This document shows positions 18,807 through 27,800 of a stretch of DNA of 64,000 nt, piece by piece. Every line of letters starts with the position of its first letter. The first letter of the stretch is position 1. Below the pieces are notes generated by a model, which saw only the letters and a list, made by a program, of their open reading frames with translations, did not search any database and was not told the DNA's origin. Made by a program: the position numbers and the translations under genes. Source of the DNA: Microbulbifer celer (GTDB lineage Bacteria; Pseudomonadota; Gammaproteobacteria; Pseudomonadales; Cellvibrionaceae); the NCBI RefSeq assembly GCF_020991125.1, contig NZ_CP087715.1, positions 2,886,501-2,950,500 on the forward strand, written 5' to 3'.

Positions 18807-18841
18807 CTCCGAGTCCGGCGGTTTTGAAATAACGTCGTGGC

Positions 18842-18923
18842 GGCCCTGCTTGCGGGGCACGCCGTAAGCCCATCCATGGGGGTTCGTCTGCGGCCATCCA
18901 GGCCGCAGACGGTCCCGCAAGCA
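18842..18923 (+). repeat. Dispersed palindromic repeat, copy B
   Basis: 10-bp outer arms (18847-18856 with 18914-18923) and a perfect inner 10-bp hairpin (18886-18895 with 18901-18910, loop ATCCA). Homologous to, and opposite in orientation from, copy A at 12731-12829. It lies between the convergent DUF2147 and emrB-like genes. Confidence 0.8.
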
Positions 18924-18977
18924 AGTTTCCGCTATCAGGGCCTTCCCACTACACTTCCGAGCGCGGTTCGAATACCG

Positions 18978-20531
18978 TTACGTTTTACGATCCGGATTAG
19001 ACAACAAAAACACCAACGGCATCGCGAGAATGTTGATCCACATCAACATGTGGAAATCATTCACGTAGGCAATCTCCGCCGCCTGACGGGCCACCTCATC
19101 CATAACCGCTACCGGCAATGCACCGATGGTGTCTGCAGAAGGAAGGCCATTCAGCATACCCACCGGTAACTGCACCCGCTCACCCAGCTGCTGCTGATTG
19201 ATCCACAGGTTGCGGGTCAATGCCGCCATCACGATCGATACCCCGATGCTACTGCCCAGGTTACGCGACAGGCTGAACAGTGCCGTGGCCTCGCCGCGGT
19301 ATTGCGGTTCCAGGGTCACGTAGGCCAGGGTGGAAATGGGGACGAACACCAGGCCAAGCCCCAAACCCTGGACGATACCGGTGACGATCAGGTCGTGCTG
19401 GCTCACCTGCAGATTGAAGCCGCTCATCTCCCACAGGGAGAATGAAATCAGCCCCATGCCGGCGAGGATCAGCAGGCGCGCATCAAAGTGTTTCATCAAC
19501 TTGCTGACCAGCATCATCGAGATCATGGTGCCGATGCCCCGTGGCATGAGGATCAGGCCGGTGGTGACGACCGGATAGCCTTTCCACTGCTGCAGGAACG
19601 GTGGCAGCAATGCCATGGTGGCGAGCAGGATAATGCCCACAACAAAAATGAAGACGAGCCCGGAAACATAGTTCTTATCGCGGAACAGTCCCGGTGAGAT
19701 AAACGGCTTTTCCGTGGTGCGCGAATGCAGAACAAACAGGTATAAACCCAGCGCGGCAGCGATGGCGTAGAACTGGATTTCCAACGCCTCAAACCACTCT
19801 ACCTGTTCGCCGCGGTCGAGCAACATCTGCAGGGCGCCCACGGCCAGGGCCAGCATTGCAAAACCAAGGATGTCAAAACGTTGTTTACGGGTTTCGCTTT
19901 CCGGTACACAGAAATAGATCCCGAGCATCGACAGAATGCCGAAGGGGACATTGATGTAGAACACCCAGCGCCAGGAATAGTACTCGGTCAGCCAGCCGCC
20001 CAGGGTCGGCCCCAGAATCGGGCCGATCATCACCCCCACGCCCCAGATACTCATGGCGGACGCGTGTTTTTCTTTGGGATAGGTATCGAGCAGCGTAGCC
20101 TGGGACAGCGGCACCAGAGAAGCACCGAACACACCCTGCAGCAGGCGCCACAGGATCATTTCATTCAGGCTGCTGGCCTGGCCGCACAGCATGGACGCGA
20201 GGGTGAATCCGCCCACGGACCACAGGAATATCTGCCGGCGCCCGAAACGCTGGGTGAGATAGCCCACCGGCGGCGTCATGATGGCCGCGGCAACAATATA
20301 CGAAGTGAGCACCCAGGTGATCTGGTCACTGCTGGCACTGAGGCTACCCTGCATATGCGGCAGCGCCACGTTGGCGATGGTGGTATCCAGCACCTGCATG
20401 ATAGTCGCCAGCATGATGCTGACGGTGATCATCAGCTCACCACCAGATGCCTTCTGGCGCTGCGCCAGCTCCGGTAGTGCTGCAGGCGTAGAACCAGTGC
20501 CAGAACCAGAGTTTACTTCCCCCGCACTCAT
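18978..20531 (-). CDS. emrB: DHA2-family multidrug MFS efflux permease (EmrB/QacA type)
   Basis: Inner-membrane drug:proton antiporter of about 517 residues with 14 predicted helices. Signatures: MQVLDTTIANVALPHMQGSL in helix 1, the VGYLTQRFGRRQIFL loop motif, and the WRWVFYINVPFG segment of the 14-helix family. It forms a tripartite pump with the membrane-fusion protein encoded 2 bp upstream and an outer-membrane channel not present here. Third gene of a marR-emrA-emrB operon. Substrates are not predictable. Confidence 0.93.
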   Translation of the reverse strand: MSAGEVNSGSGTGSTPAALPELAQRQKASGGELMITVSIMLATIMQVLDTTIANVALPHMQGSLSASSDQITWVLTSYIVAAAIMTPPVGYLTQRFGRRQIFLWSVGGFTLASMLCGQASSLNEMILWRLLQGVFGASLVPLSQATLLDTYPKEKHASAMSIWGVGVMIGPILGPTLGGWLTEYYSWRWVFYINVPFGILSMLGIYFCVPESETRKQRFDILGFAMLALAVGALQMLLDRGEQVEWFEALEIQFYAIAAALGLYLFVLHSRTTEKPFISPGLFRDKNYVSGLVFIFVVGIILLATMALLPPFLQQWKGYPVVTTGLILMPRGIGTMISMMLVSKLMKHFDARLLILAGMGLISFSLWEMSGFNLQVSQHDLIVTGIVQGLGLGLVFVPISTLAYVTLEPQYRGEATALFSLSRNLGSSIGVSIVMAALTRNLWINQQQLGERVQLPVGMLNGLPSADTIGALPVAVMDEVARQAAEIAYVNDFHMLMWINILAMPLVFLLSNPDRKT

Positions 20532-20533
20532 GT

Positions 20534-21634
20534 TCAGAGCACGATCCGGCTGTCGCCATCACCGGCACCGTTGGCGCGGGCAGACACCAGTTTGTGGTCT
20601 TCGGAGATATCAATCTCCACCTCGGCACTCATGCCCGCACGCAGTATCGGCGTGTAGTTTTTGCGAGAATGATCACTGGGCAATAAACGCAGACGCACCG
20701 GCACCCGCTGTACCACCTTCACCCAGTTACCACTGGCGTTCTGCGGTGGGATCAGCGCGAATTCACTGCCACTGGCGGCAGCGAGACTCGCCACCAGAGC
20801 CTGGAATTTCACGCCGGGGTAGGCATCCACCGAGACCTCCGCCTGCTGACCAGCGCGGACTTTTTCCAGTTGGGTTTCTTTCAGGTTGGCCTCGATCCAC
20901 ATCGCCTCGGTATCCAGCATGCTCACCACGGCCATCCCCGCCGGCGCCATTTCGCCAACTTGCGGCGCGTCGTTGGCAATCACACCGGAAACCGGGGCAA
21001 CAATGCGTGTGCGCGACAGCTGATAGCGCGCCTTGTCCAACTGCGCCTGGGCCACCATCACATCCGCCTGCTGTTCCAGCGGCACCCGGGAGTTGCCGCC
21101 CAGTTCTGCGCGCAGGCTGGCGAGCTTCTCAGTATTGATGGCGATCTTGGCGCTCGCCTGCTTGAGCATCTGACGGGATTCATCCAGCTGCGCTTCCGAC
21201 AGCGCCACCTTACCCAGCTTCTCGTTGCGCCCCAACTGACGGCGGTAATAATCGGCGTCTTCCTGAGCCTGGGCCAAAGCTGCCTCCGCTTCGGCGTATT
21301 CTGCCTGGCGCGCGTGAATCTGGTTTTTCATCTGCGCCAGATGCGCTTCGGCTTCCGCGACAGCGAGACGAAACGGGGTGTCATCCAGCTTTACCAGAAC
21401 ATCCCCTTTACTCACCGCCTGGTTCGCTTTCACCATGACCTCGGCGACGATACCGCTCACCTCCGGTGCCAGCGACAGTTTGTCGGCTTTTACGTAGGCG
21501 TTCTCAGTGTGTACGCGGCCAGCACCGCCCCAGATACACCAGGCTGTCACTGCGGCCGCCGCCAGAATCCCCGCGGCAAAGCCCAACGTGCGCTTGTTGA
21601 TATTCCCCAATGCCCTGCCCTCTGCATTAGCCAC
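20534..21634 (-). CDS. emrA: HlyD-family membrane-fusion protein (EmrA type)
   Basis: Periplasmic adaptor of about 366 residues. A single N-terminal membrane anchor (TLGFAAGILAAAAVTAWCIW) is followed by the biotinyl-lipoyl-like half motif VHTENAYVKADKLSLAPEVS, a coiled-coil hairpin (about residues 90-190, rich in A, E, Q and K) and the second half RTRIVAPVSGVIAN. Its start overlaps the end of marR by 8 nt and its stop is 2 bp from emrB, so the three genes are co-translated. Confidence 0.93.
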   Translation of the reverse strand: MANAEGRALGNINKRTLGFAAGILAAAAVTAWCIWGGAGRVHTENAYVKADKLSLAPEVSGIVAEVMVKANQAVSKGDVLVKLDDTPFRLAVAEAEAHLAQMKNQIHARQAEYAEAEAALAQAQEDADYYRRQLGRNEKLGKVALSEAQLDESRQMLKQASAKIAINTEKLASLRAELGGNSRVPLEQQADVMVAQAQLDKARYQLSRTRIVAPVSGVIANDAPQVGEMAPAGMAVVSMLDTEAMWIEANLKETQLEKVRAGQQAEVSVDAYPGVKFQALVASLAAASGSEFALIPPQNASGNWVKVVQRVPVRLRLLPSDHSRKNYTPILRAGMSAEVEIDISEDHKLVSARANGAGDGDSRIVL

Positions 21635-22076
21635 TCACTACCTCCTCACGACTCAGGTTTTCCCGAATCCGGCTCAATAAATTGGTCAGTTGTTCCAGTT
21701 CTTCAGCGGAGATCCCCGCCAGCGCCTCGTCCCGCACCTCACCGGCCAGGCCGCGCAGGATAACCAGCACCGGCTCCGCCGCCGGGGTAAGAAACACCCG
21801 GAAACAACGCCGATCCTGTGGATCTGGCCGCCGTTCCACCAGCCCCTCCTGCTCCAACTGATCGATCTGACGCGCCAGAGTGATGGGTGCCACATCCATA
21901 CGCTCGGCGATTTCCGCCTGCTTCAGGCCCTGCTCTTTATTCAGCATCCACAGCACCTGCCAGCGCGAGCGGGTCATACCGTGCGCCTTGGCGCGGCGAT
22001 CAAAGTTGCGTTTCAACAGGCGGGCGGCGGTATGCAGTTCAAAGCCCAGCTGCGCCTCTGTGTCGGTTGTATGCAT
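21627..22076 (-). CDS. MarR-family transcriptional regulator
   Basis: Winged-helix repressor of about 149 residues. The helix-turn-helix and wing are visible as LKQAEIAERMDVAPITLARQ and the DPQDRRCFRVFLT beta-hairpin. First gene of the efflux operon, so it most likely autoregulates the operon and is released by a pump substrate, as for EmrR. The ligand is unknown. Confidence 0.92.
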   Translation of the reverse strand: MHTTDTEAQLGFELHTAARLLKRNFDRRAKAHGMTRSRWQVLWMLNKEQGLKQAEIAERMDVAPITLARQIDQLEQEGLVERRPDPQDRRCFRVFLTPAAEPVLVILRGLAGEVRDEALAGISAEELEQLTNLLSRIRENLSREEVVSG

Positions 22077-22195
22077 GGAAGCCCTGGATGAAATCCGGAT
22101 GGTACGGCGGACCGGGTAGCGCCGCTCTTAAGGGCGCTTATTGTAAGGATGCTTATTAATTTCACAAGTCCGGGGACCACCGGTACCTTCCCTAC

Positions 22196-22228
22196 AAAAA
22201 GAAAAGGCCACCCGCTTGGATGGCCTTT
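22196..22228 (-). terminator. Rho-independent terminator of the redox operon
   Basis: Stem 22203-22210 with 22221-22228 (AAAGGCCA/TGGCCTTT) plus two inner pairs, followed on the minus strand by a T-rich tract (22196-22205). It ends the operon that begins with the large fusion gene. Confidence 0.8.
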
Positions 22229-22261
22229 AGTATCTTGTTCCATTGCGGACAGGGCGGTTTT

Positions 22262-23508
22262 TTACTGGGCGTCGCGCACCAGGCGGATGGCTTTGGGTTT
22301 TTCCCGTTCGCCGTAGGTGAGCGCGCCGGTTGCGAAATCCACATACCAGGAATAGTGGGTATGGAAATTGGACGGTGACGAGGACCAGACGTCCGTTGAG
22401 GCGGCGTTGGAGAAAAGCACGCGGTTGATCGCCGGTCCCGCACATTGCAGTTCGAGCAGGCTGCCCAGCTCGCGAATATTCGGCAGGCGCGCCAGATCAG
22501 GCCCGTTTCGGTGTCGGCAACAGAACCGTCGTCCTGTTGTCGATAGCGGGAGGTGGGTGCCGAGGCCGGGATCTGTTCGCTGTTGCAGCCCTGAGCGGCC
22601 GGCGCCGGAGCCGCCGACAGCGGCGGTACCGAAGCCGGGTTGGGTTCGCTTTTCCCGGGCCCGTCCGCCCAATCCCTGACCAACCTGATATGGCGGCCGT
22701 TGTCCCGCGGCATGGGCGCGGAGTAGCCGAACTGAAAGTTGACCGCCCAGGCCCTCTGTTGCAATTCGGCGTCCGGCGAATGGCTCCAGTAAAAACCGTC
22801 TTTGGTGTTGGGAAAATAGGTGGTGTCGATGGCGGGGGCGTTGCGCCCGAAGTTCACCAGGCCGGAGAGTTCGTCCAGGGTCGGTACACGCCAGTCATTG
22901 AAGCCGCACAGGCCCCGCCGGTTGATGCGGCTGACGAATTCCTCGATATTGCAGTAGGTGGCTGGCTGGCCTTGGACGTAGCCTGTGCACTGCGCGTAGC
23001 GGCTGTTCCAGTCGCCGATGGCGCCGCCGTTGGCGCTTTTGTCCGGGTTGTACCAGGTGAACACATCGTCGGCGTCGTGGCGTCCGCGGTTGCCGTAGAC
23101 GCCGTCGCCCGGCTGTTTGACTTCCCAGGCCAGCCCGGAGATTTCATCCAGCACACAGTGCCAACTCTGCGCGTCCGCAGGCAACGGTTCGCCCCCGGCC
23201 CCGATCTTGCGATAGGCGAAGCCGGTCGCGCCATCGGCGCTCTTGCCGGTGGCGGTGTCCCGTCCCTGGTTGCAGTCCTGCTGACTGAGGATATCACCCG
23301 CCACGGATTCCCCGCCGGGCGATCGCTCGAAGTCAATGATTGCGGTGCAATCGCTATTGACGCCCCTGGGATAATTGGCGCCCCAGGTGATGCCGGTATC
23401 GTTGAGCCGCGCCTGTGGCGAGGATTCCCGCCCGGATTCCGAGCATCCGTTCAGGTAGGTGATTGCCAAAGCCAGCGCAATAACCTTCGCAGTTTTATCC
23501 CCGAACAT
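22262..23508 (-). pseudogene. Lcl-domain (DUF1566) lipoprotein, damaged in the second domain
   Basis: Predicted lipoprotein: the signal ends in the lipobox-like LNGC. Two Lcl/DUF1566 domains are recognisable. The first is complete (SGLAWEVK ... NDWRVPTLDELSGLVNFG ... FYWSHSP ... IRLVRD). The second begins ADTETGLIW, but its continuation LPNIRELGSLLE ... VWSSSP ... YSWYVDF ... IRLVRDAQ lies in another frame ending at 22262. About 30-35 residues normally present between GLIW and the DWRLPNI motif are missing, so a deletion as well as a frame change has occurred near 22490-22500. Without correction the frame runs on to 22192, inside the terminator. Third gene of the operon; the start follows the DUF1552 stop by 2 bp. 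Confidence 0.7.
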
Positions 23509-23510
23509 AT

Positions 23511-24752
23511 TCAGGTCAAAACCCCCGGAATCACTTCGCTCTGATAGCCCTGGTAGAGTGGGTGCTGGTGGGCCTGCAAAGCTACCGCCGCCGTGTGTAT
23601 CTGATGCAGCGGCGTATACGAAGCGCCGCCGGCATTGGATACGCCGCGCTGTATGGCGCCGCCGCCGCCGGCCATGATCAACGGAATGTCGCTGTTGCTG
23701 TGGGCGTCGCCGTTGCCCATATCGGTGACCTCGCAGACGATGGTGCTGTCGAGTATGCCGCGGTCCCGCAGGCGGCCAATCAGTGATGCTGACAGGCTGC
23801 TCAGGTGGGCCCGAGTCTCCCGGTAGTGGGGGTAGGTGGGGTCGCCGTCGTTGCCGCCATGGATGGATGAGTGATAGGTGTTCTGGAAATCCAGGTAGGG
23901 CAGAGTGAACTCGGCACCGTCGTTGCCCAGCGCCAGGGAGCAGGAGGCGGTGAAATTACACTCCAGCGCCAGGGCGATGATATCCGCCTGCAATTCCGCC
24001 TGTTGTTGAAAGGTGGAAAATTCAATCGGGAATTCGGCCGGTGGGCTGGCGGCCGCGCAAGACATGCCACCACCGCCCAGTTCCTGCAGGCGCCGCTGGG
24101 TTTCCTCGATCGCCGTCAAATGAGAATCGAGGCGCTGTTGTTCGTAAGTGCCCAGTTTTGTTTTCAGGGCGTTGACCGCATCCAGGTGCGCGTCCACCGC
24201 GTTCAGCTTGGGGTCGCCGCCGCCGGCCTGCAGATTCCCGAACAACCGGTTGAAGGCGTTGAAGGGGTTGTCTTCAAACGGCACATCCGAGCCATTGTCC
24301 TTGGTCAGAACGCCTTTGCCATTGCTGTGCACGCCCAGGTTGACATAGGTGAACGGCAGGTTCTCGCCGAGGATTCTGCCCATGTTCACGTCGAAACTGT
24401 CGCCGCCCCAGCTGTTGTTGATGATGGTGGGCATGACGCCGTGGCCGCCGCGGTGGTGACTCATGCTTCTGAGGAAGTTGCACTCGCTGGCGACGGTGCT
24501 GTAGGGCTGGGACATGGCCCCGAAACTGGTCAGGTCGCCGTTCGGATACCAGTGCTCCGGCAGGGCGCCGTCGGGCACGTAGATGACCACCGATTTGTTG
24601 GGGCCGGTCTGCGCCTCGGCCAGGCGGGAGGCCATCATGCCCCCGACCAGCGGCGAGGCCCGCAGCAGTCCCTTGCTGATACCCGCGGCGGCGAAGATTT
24701 TCAATAAATCCCTGCGCCTTTTGTCAAACACGTTTTTGTATGGCTTTTTCAT
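23511..24752 (-). CDS. DUF1552 exported protein
   Basis: About 413 residues. The N-terminus KRRRDLLKIFAAAGISKGLL resembles a Tat signal, with the cleavage region near RLAEAQ. Family segments include NKSVVIYVPDGALPEHWYPNG, MSHHRGGHG, CEVTDMGNGDAHSNSDIPLIMAGG and a C-terminal LHQIHTAAVAL. DUF1552 proteins are typically encoded beside DUF1592/DUF1588-type cytochrome proteins, as here, and resemble the DUF1501 sulfatase-like group; their reaction is unknown. Middle gene of the operon, 51 bp after the large fusion gene. Confidence 0.9.
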   Translation of the reverse strand: MKKPYKNVFDKRRRDLLKIFAAAGISKGLLRASPLVGGMMASRLAEAQTGPNKSVVIYVPDGALPEHWYPNGDLTSFGAMSQPYSTVASECNFLRSMSHHRGGHGVMPTIINNSWGGDSFDVNMGRILGENLPFTYVNLGVHSNGKGVLTKDNGSDVPFEDNPFNAFNRLFGNLQAGGGDPKLNAVDAHLDAVNALKTKLGTYEQQRLDSHLTAIEETQRRLQELGGGGMSCAAASPPAEFPIEFSTFQQQAELQADIIALALECNFTASCSLALGNDGAEFTLPYLDFQNTYHSSIHGGNDGDPTYPHYRETRAHLSSLSASLIGRLRDRGILDSTIVCEVTDMGNGDAHSNSDIPLIMAGGGGAIQRGVSNAGGASYTPLHQIHTAAVALQAHQHPLYQGYQSEVIPGVLT

Positions 24753-24803
24753 AACTTGCGCCCTTATTCTGTTTATACGGCTGATCGGCTGGGTCCGGCT
24801 GCC

Positions 24804-27800
24804 TCAGCGCTGCCACTCTTTGCGGTAGCGCACCGCATCCAGTGTGCTCATGTTTTCGAGCATCGCCCGGGGGCTCTGCTGCACCAGGGTGTCGGTCATA
24901 TCCTGCACCGTGCAGGCGTAACCCTCCTCCTCGACCGGATCCAGTGCCCGCCCTTCCGGGTTGGAGCTGTCGATGCTGTCGTGCCCCACCCCGAGCATAA
25001 AGCGGAACATATTCTGCGATACGCAAGACTGCGCAGCGGGCAGGGTCGCCAATAGCTGGCCCAGGCCGCGCGAACCCTCGAACGCGATCGACTCGCCGCG
25101 GTTGCTCAGCACATCCGGTGCGTACAACGCGCCGCTGGCGTCTATCAGATTGCCGTTAAGGTCGACGCTGCGCGGGTTGCCCACCGCATCGAAGTCTTCC
25201 ATGCCGCCGCCGAGGGGGTTGATCCACTCCTGGTGACAGTTCAGACAGGGCGCCACGGAAGTGAGCGCTTCGTACTTCATGCGGTTGGTGGTGGCCGGAT
25301 CGGCGATCAGGTCCGCCAACTCCTCAAGTCGCTCGGCGCGGCTTTCCGTGATACCGGCGGGCGGATCCGGCTGGTCCTGGCACAGCATGCGGCGGCGCAC
25401 GCGCACCGAACGCCGGATCGGCGAGGTTTCGGTCAGCTCCGCCCAGCGCGCCATAAAGGCGCCGCTGGTGAGAATGCCGCCGCGGTCGCTGGTGGTGACC
25501 TGCTGGAAGTCGTCGCCGGAGACGCCGCTGATACCGTAGTGCTGCGCCAGGGGTCCGTTGACGAAGGTCCAGTTGGCGTCGTAGAGGGAGGCGAAAGACT
25601 CGTTGCCGTTCAGCATCACCTCGGCGAAGACTTCGCGGATTTCCTGCTCCATATGCGGCGCCACATCCTCGAAACCGGGCCACACTGCCGTATCCTTGGG
25701 CGCGTTTTCCAGGCTGTCGGTCCCCAGCCAGCTTCCAACAAAGTCACCCATGGTGTCCCGGGCCTCAGCCAGATCCAGCAGCCGCTGCGCCTCCTGGGTA
25801 ATCTGCGCCGGGTCGCGCAACTGGTCGTTGGCCGCCTTCTGCAGGGCGATGTCATCCGGGGTGGAACCGGCGAACGAATAGCTCAGCCAGGTGGCCATTT
25901 CGTGGGAGGTCAACTCGAAGGCGTCCATGTCTATTGCACTGTTGGCCGGATTCGATTCACCCAATTCGTGGCGATAAAGGAACTGCGGTGAGGACAGCAT
26001 GGTCATCAGCGCGAGCTGTATACCCGCCTGCACATCACCTTCGGTAAAGGTGCCATTGGCCAGTTCCGAGTAGGTGGCCACTTCCTGGCTGTCCAGTGGT
26101 CGCCGGAAAAGTTTCGGCGCAAAGTCGCCGATAAACTGATCCACACAGCTCTGGTTAAAGGAACCGCAGTTCAGCGCCGGCGAGAAGTCGCGCGCCGCCG
26201 ACCAGGCCGCTATTTCCTCGGCCGCCGTCAGGTAGCGATCGTAGGTGCTGGTCACCATCGAGGCGTGGGCGTTGTTGATGAAGTATCCCACCTGGCTGTC
26301 TTCAGCCAGACTCTCGGCAGCGGCGAAATTTACCCCCAGGAGATCCCCGACCGTGTTCTGGTACTCGGCACGGGTCAGGATCTTCAACTGGCGGGCGCCG
26401 TAGCGGACCATCTCGCAATTCAGCGGCTGCTGGTCTTCCCAGAAGGTATCGGCGATATAGTTGCCGACCTTGTCCGCGCAGTCCGCGCCGCAGACCTGTG
26501 GCTGATCCTGGGGCATGGTGTCCTCGATAAACCCGATCATGAACTCCAGGTCCTGAGGCGTGGTCAGCGGAATGCCGATGGAACCGCCGTCGCCGGCGAA
26601 GCCGTGACAGTGGGCGCAGTTGGCTGCATAGATCTCGCCGCCGGTCATATTGCCGGTGCCGCCGCTGCTGGACGAGGAGCTGGAGCCGCCGGACGAGCTC
26701 GAACTGCTGCTCGACGAGCCGCCGGATCCGTGGCAATCGGGTGAGTCAAAGCTGCCGTCATGGTCGCCCTGGAAGCCGAACTTGACGCTGTCTCCGGGGG
26801 AGAGATCACCATTCCAGCCGACGTCGCGGGCGCTGACGGTATTGCCCGAAACCGCCAGGTCCACATTCCAGTAGCCCGTGACCTGCGGCGCCTCGCTGAA
26901 CTGCAGCGCGATCTCCCAGCCGCTCACCGCGCTGGTGCCAGCGTTGCTCACGGTGACATCAAATTGGTAGCCGCCATCCCAGACATTCTCGTAGGTGATT
27001 TCGCAGGAGACGCCGTCACCACCGCTACCCCCACTGGACGAAGAGCCACTGGACGAAGAACCGCTTGAGCTGGAGCCGCTTGAGCTTGAGCTGCTGGAGC
27101 CGCCCGAGCTGGAGCTGCTTGAACTGGAGCCGCTGTCCCCGACGATCCGGTGCAGTGTGCCACCGATAATATCCACCATGTAGATTTCGCCGCTGTTGGA
27201 TTCGCCGAATGATGAAACTCCCAGATCCGTATCCAACAGTTGGTACATGGCATCGGTATAGGCCCAGACCCTGCCACTGACGTAGTCGCCGAAAATATAA
27301 GCGCCGTTCATGCCCGCGATCTGCGAGCCGCGATAGACGTAACCACCGGTGACCGATTGCCCCTGTCCGTGATCGTATTCGAACACCGGGTCGTCGTAAG
27401 GGCCGGTGGAGTTACAGTTGTTGGAGGTGCTGTGGAAGCCCTCCCGACAGCGCCAGCCGTAGTTGCCGCCGCTTTCTATCACATTGATTTCCTCATACCC
27501 GGACTGGCCCACATCCGCCAGCCACAGATCGCCGCTGGCCTTGTCAAAGCTCCAGCGCCAGGGATTTCTGAGGCCGTAGGCGTAGATCTCCGGCAGGCCG
27601 CCGCCGTTCGCAAAAGGGTTGTCCGCGGGAACGGCGTAGGGAGAACCGCTGTCCACATCGATCCTGAGCATGGCGCCGTGCCAGTTACTGGTGTCCTGGC
27701 CGTTGGCCTCGGGGTCGTTGGCGGAACCGCCGTCGCCAAAACCGATATACAGGTAGCCGTCGGGCCCGAAAGCGATGTGGCCGCCGTTGTGGTTGGCGTA

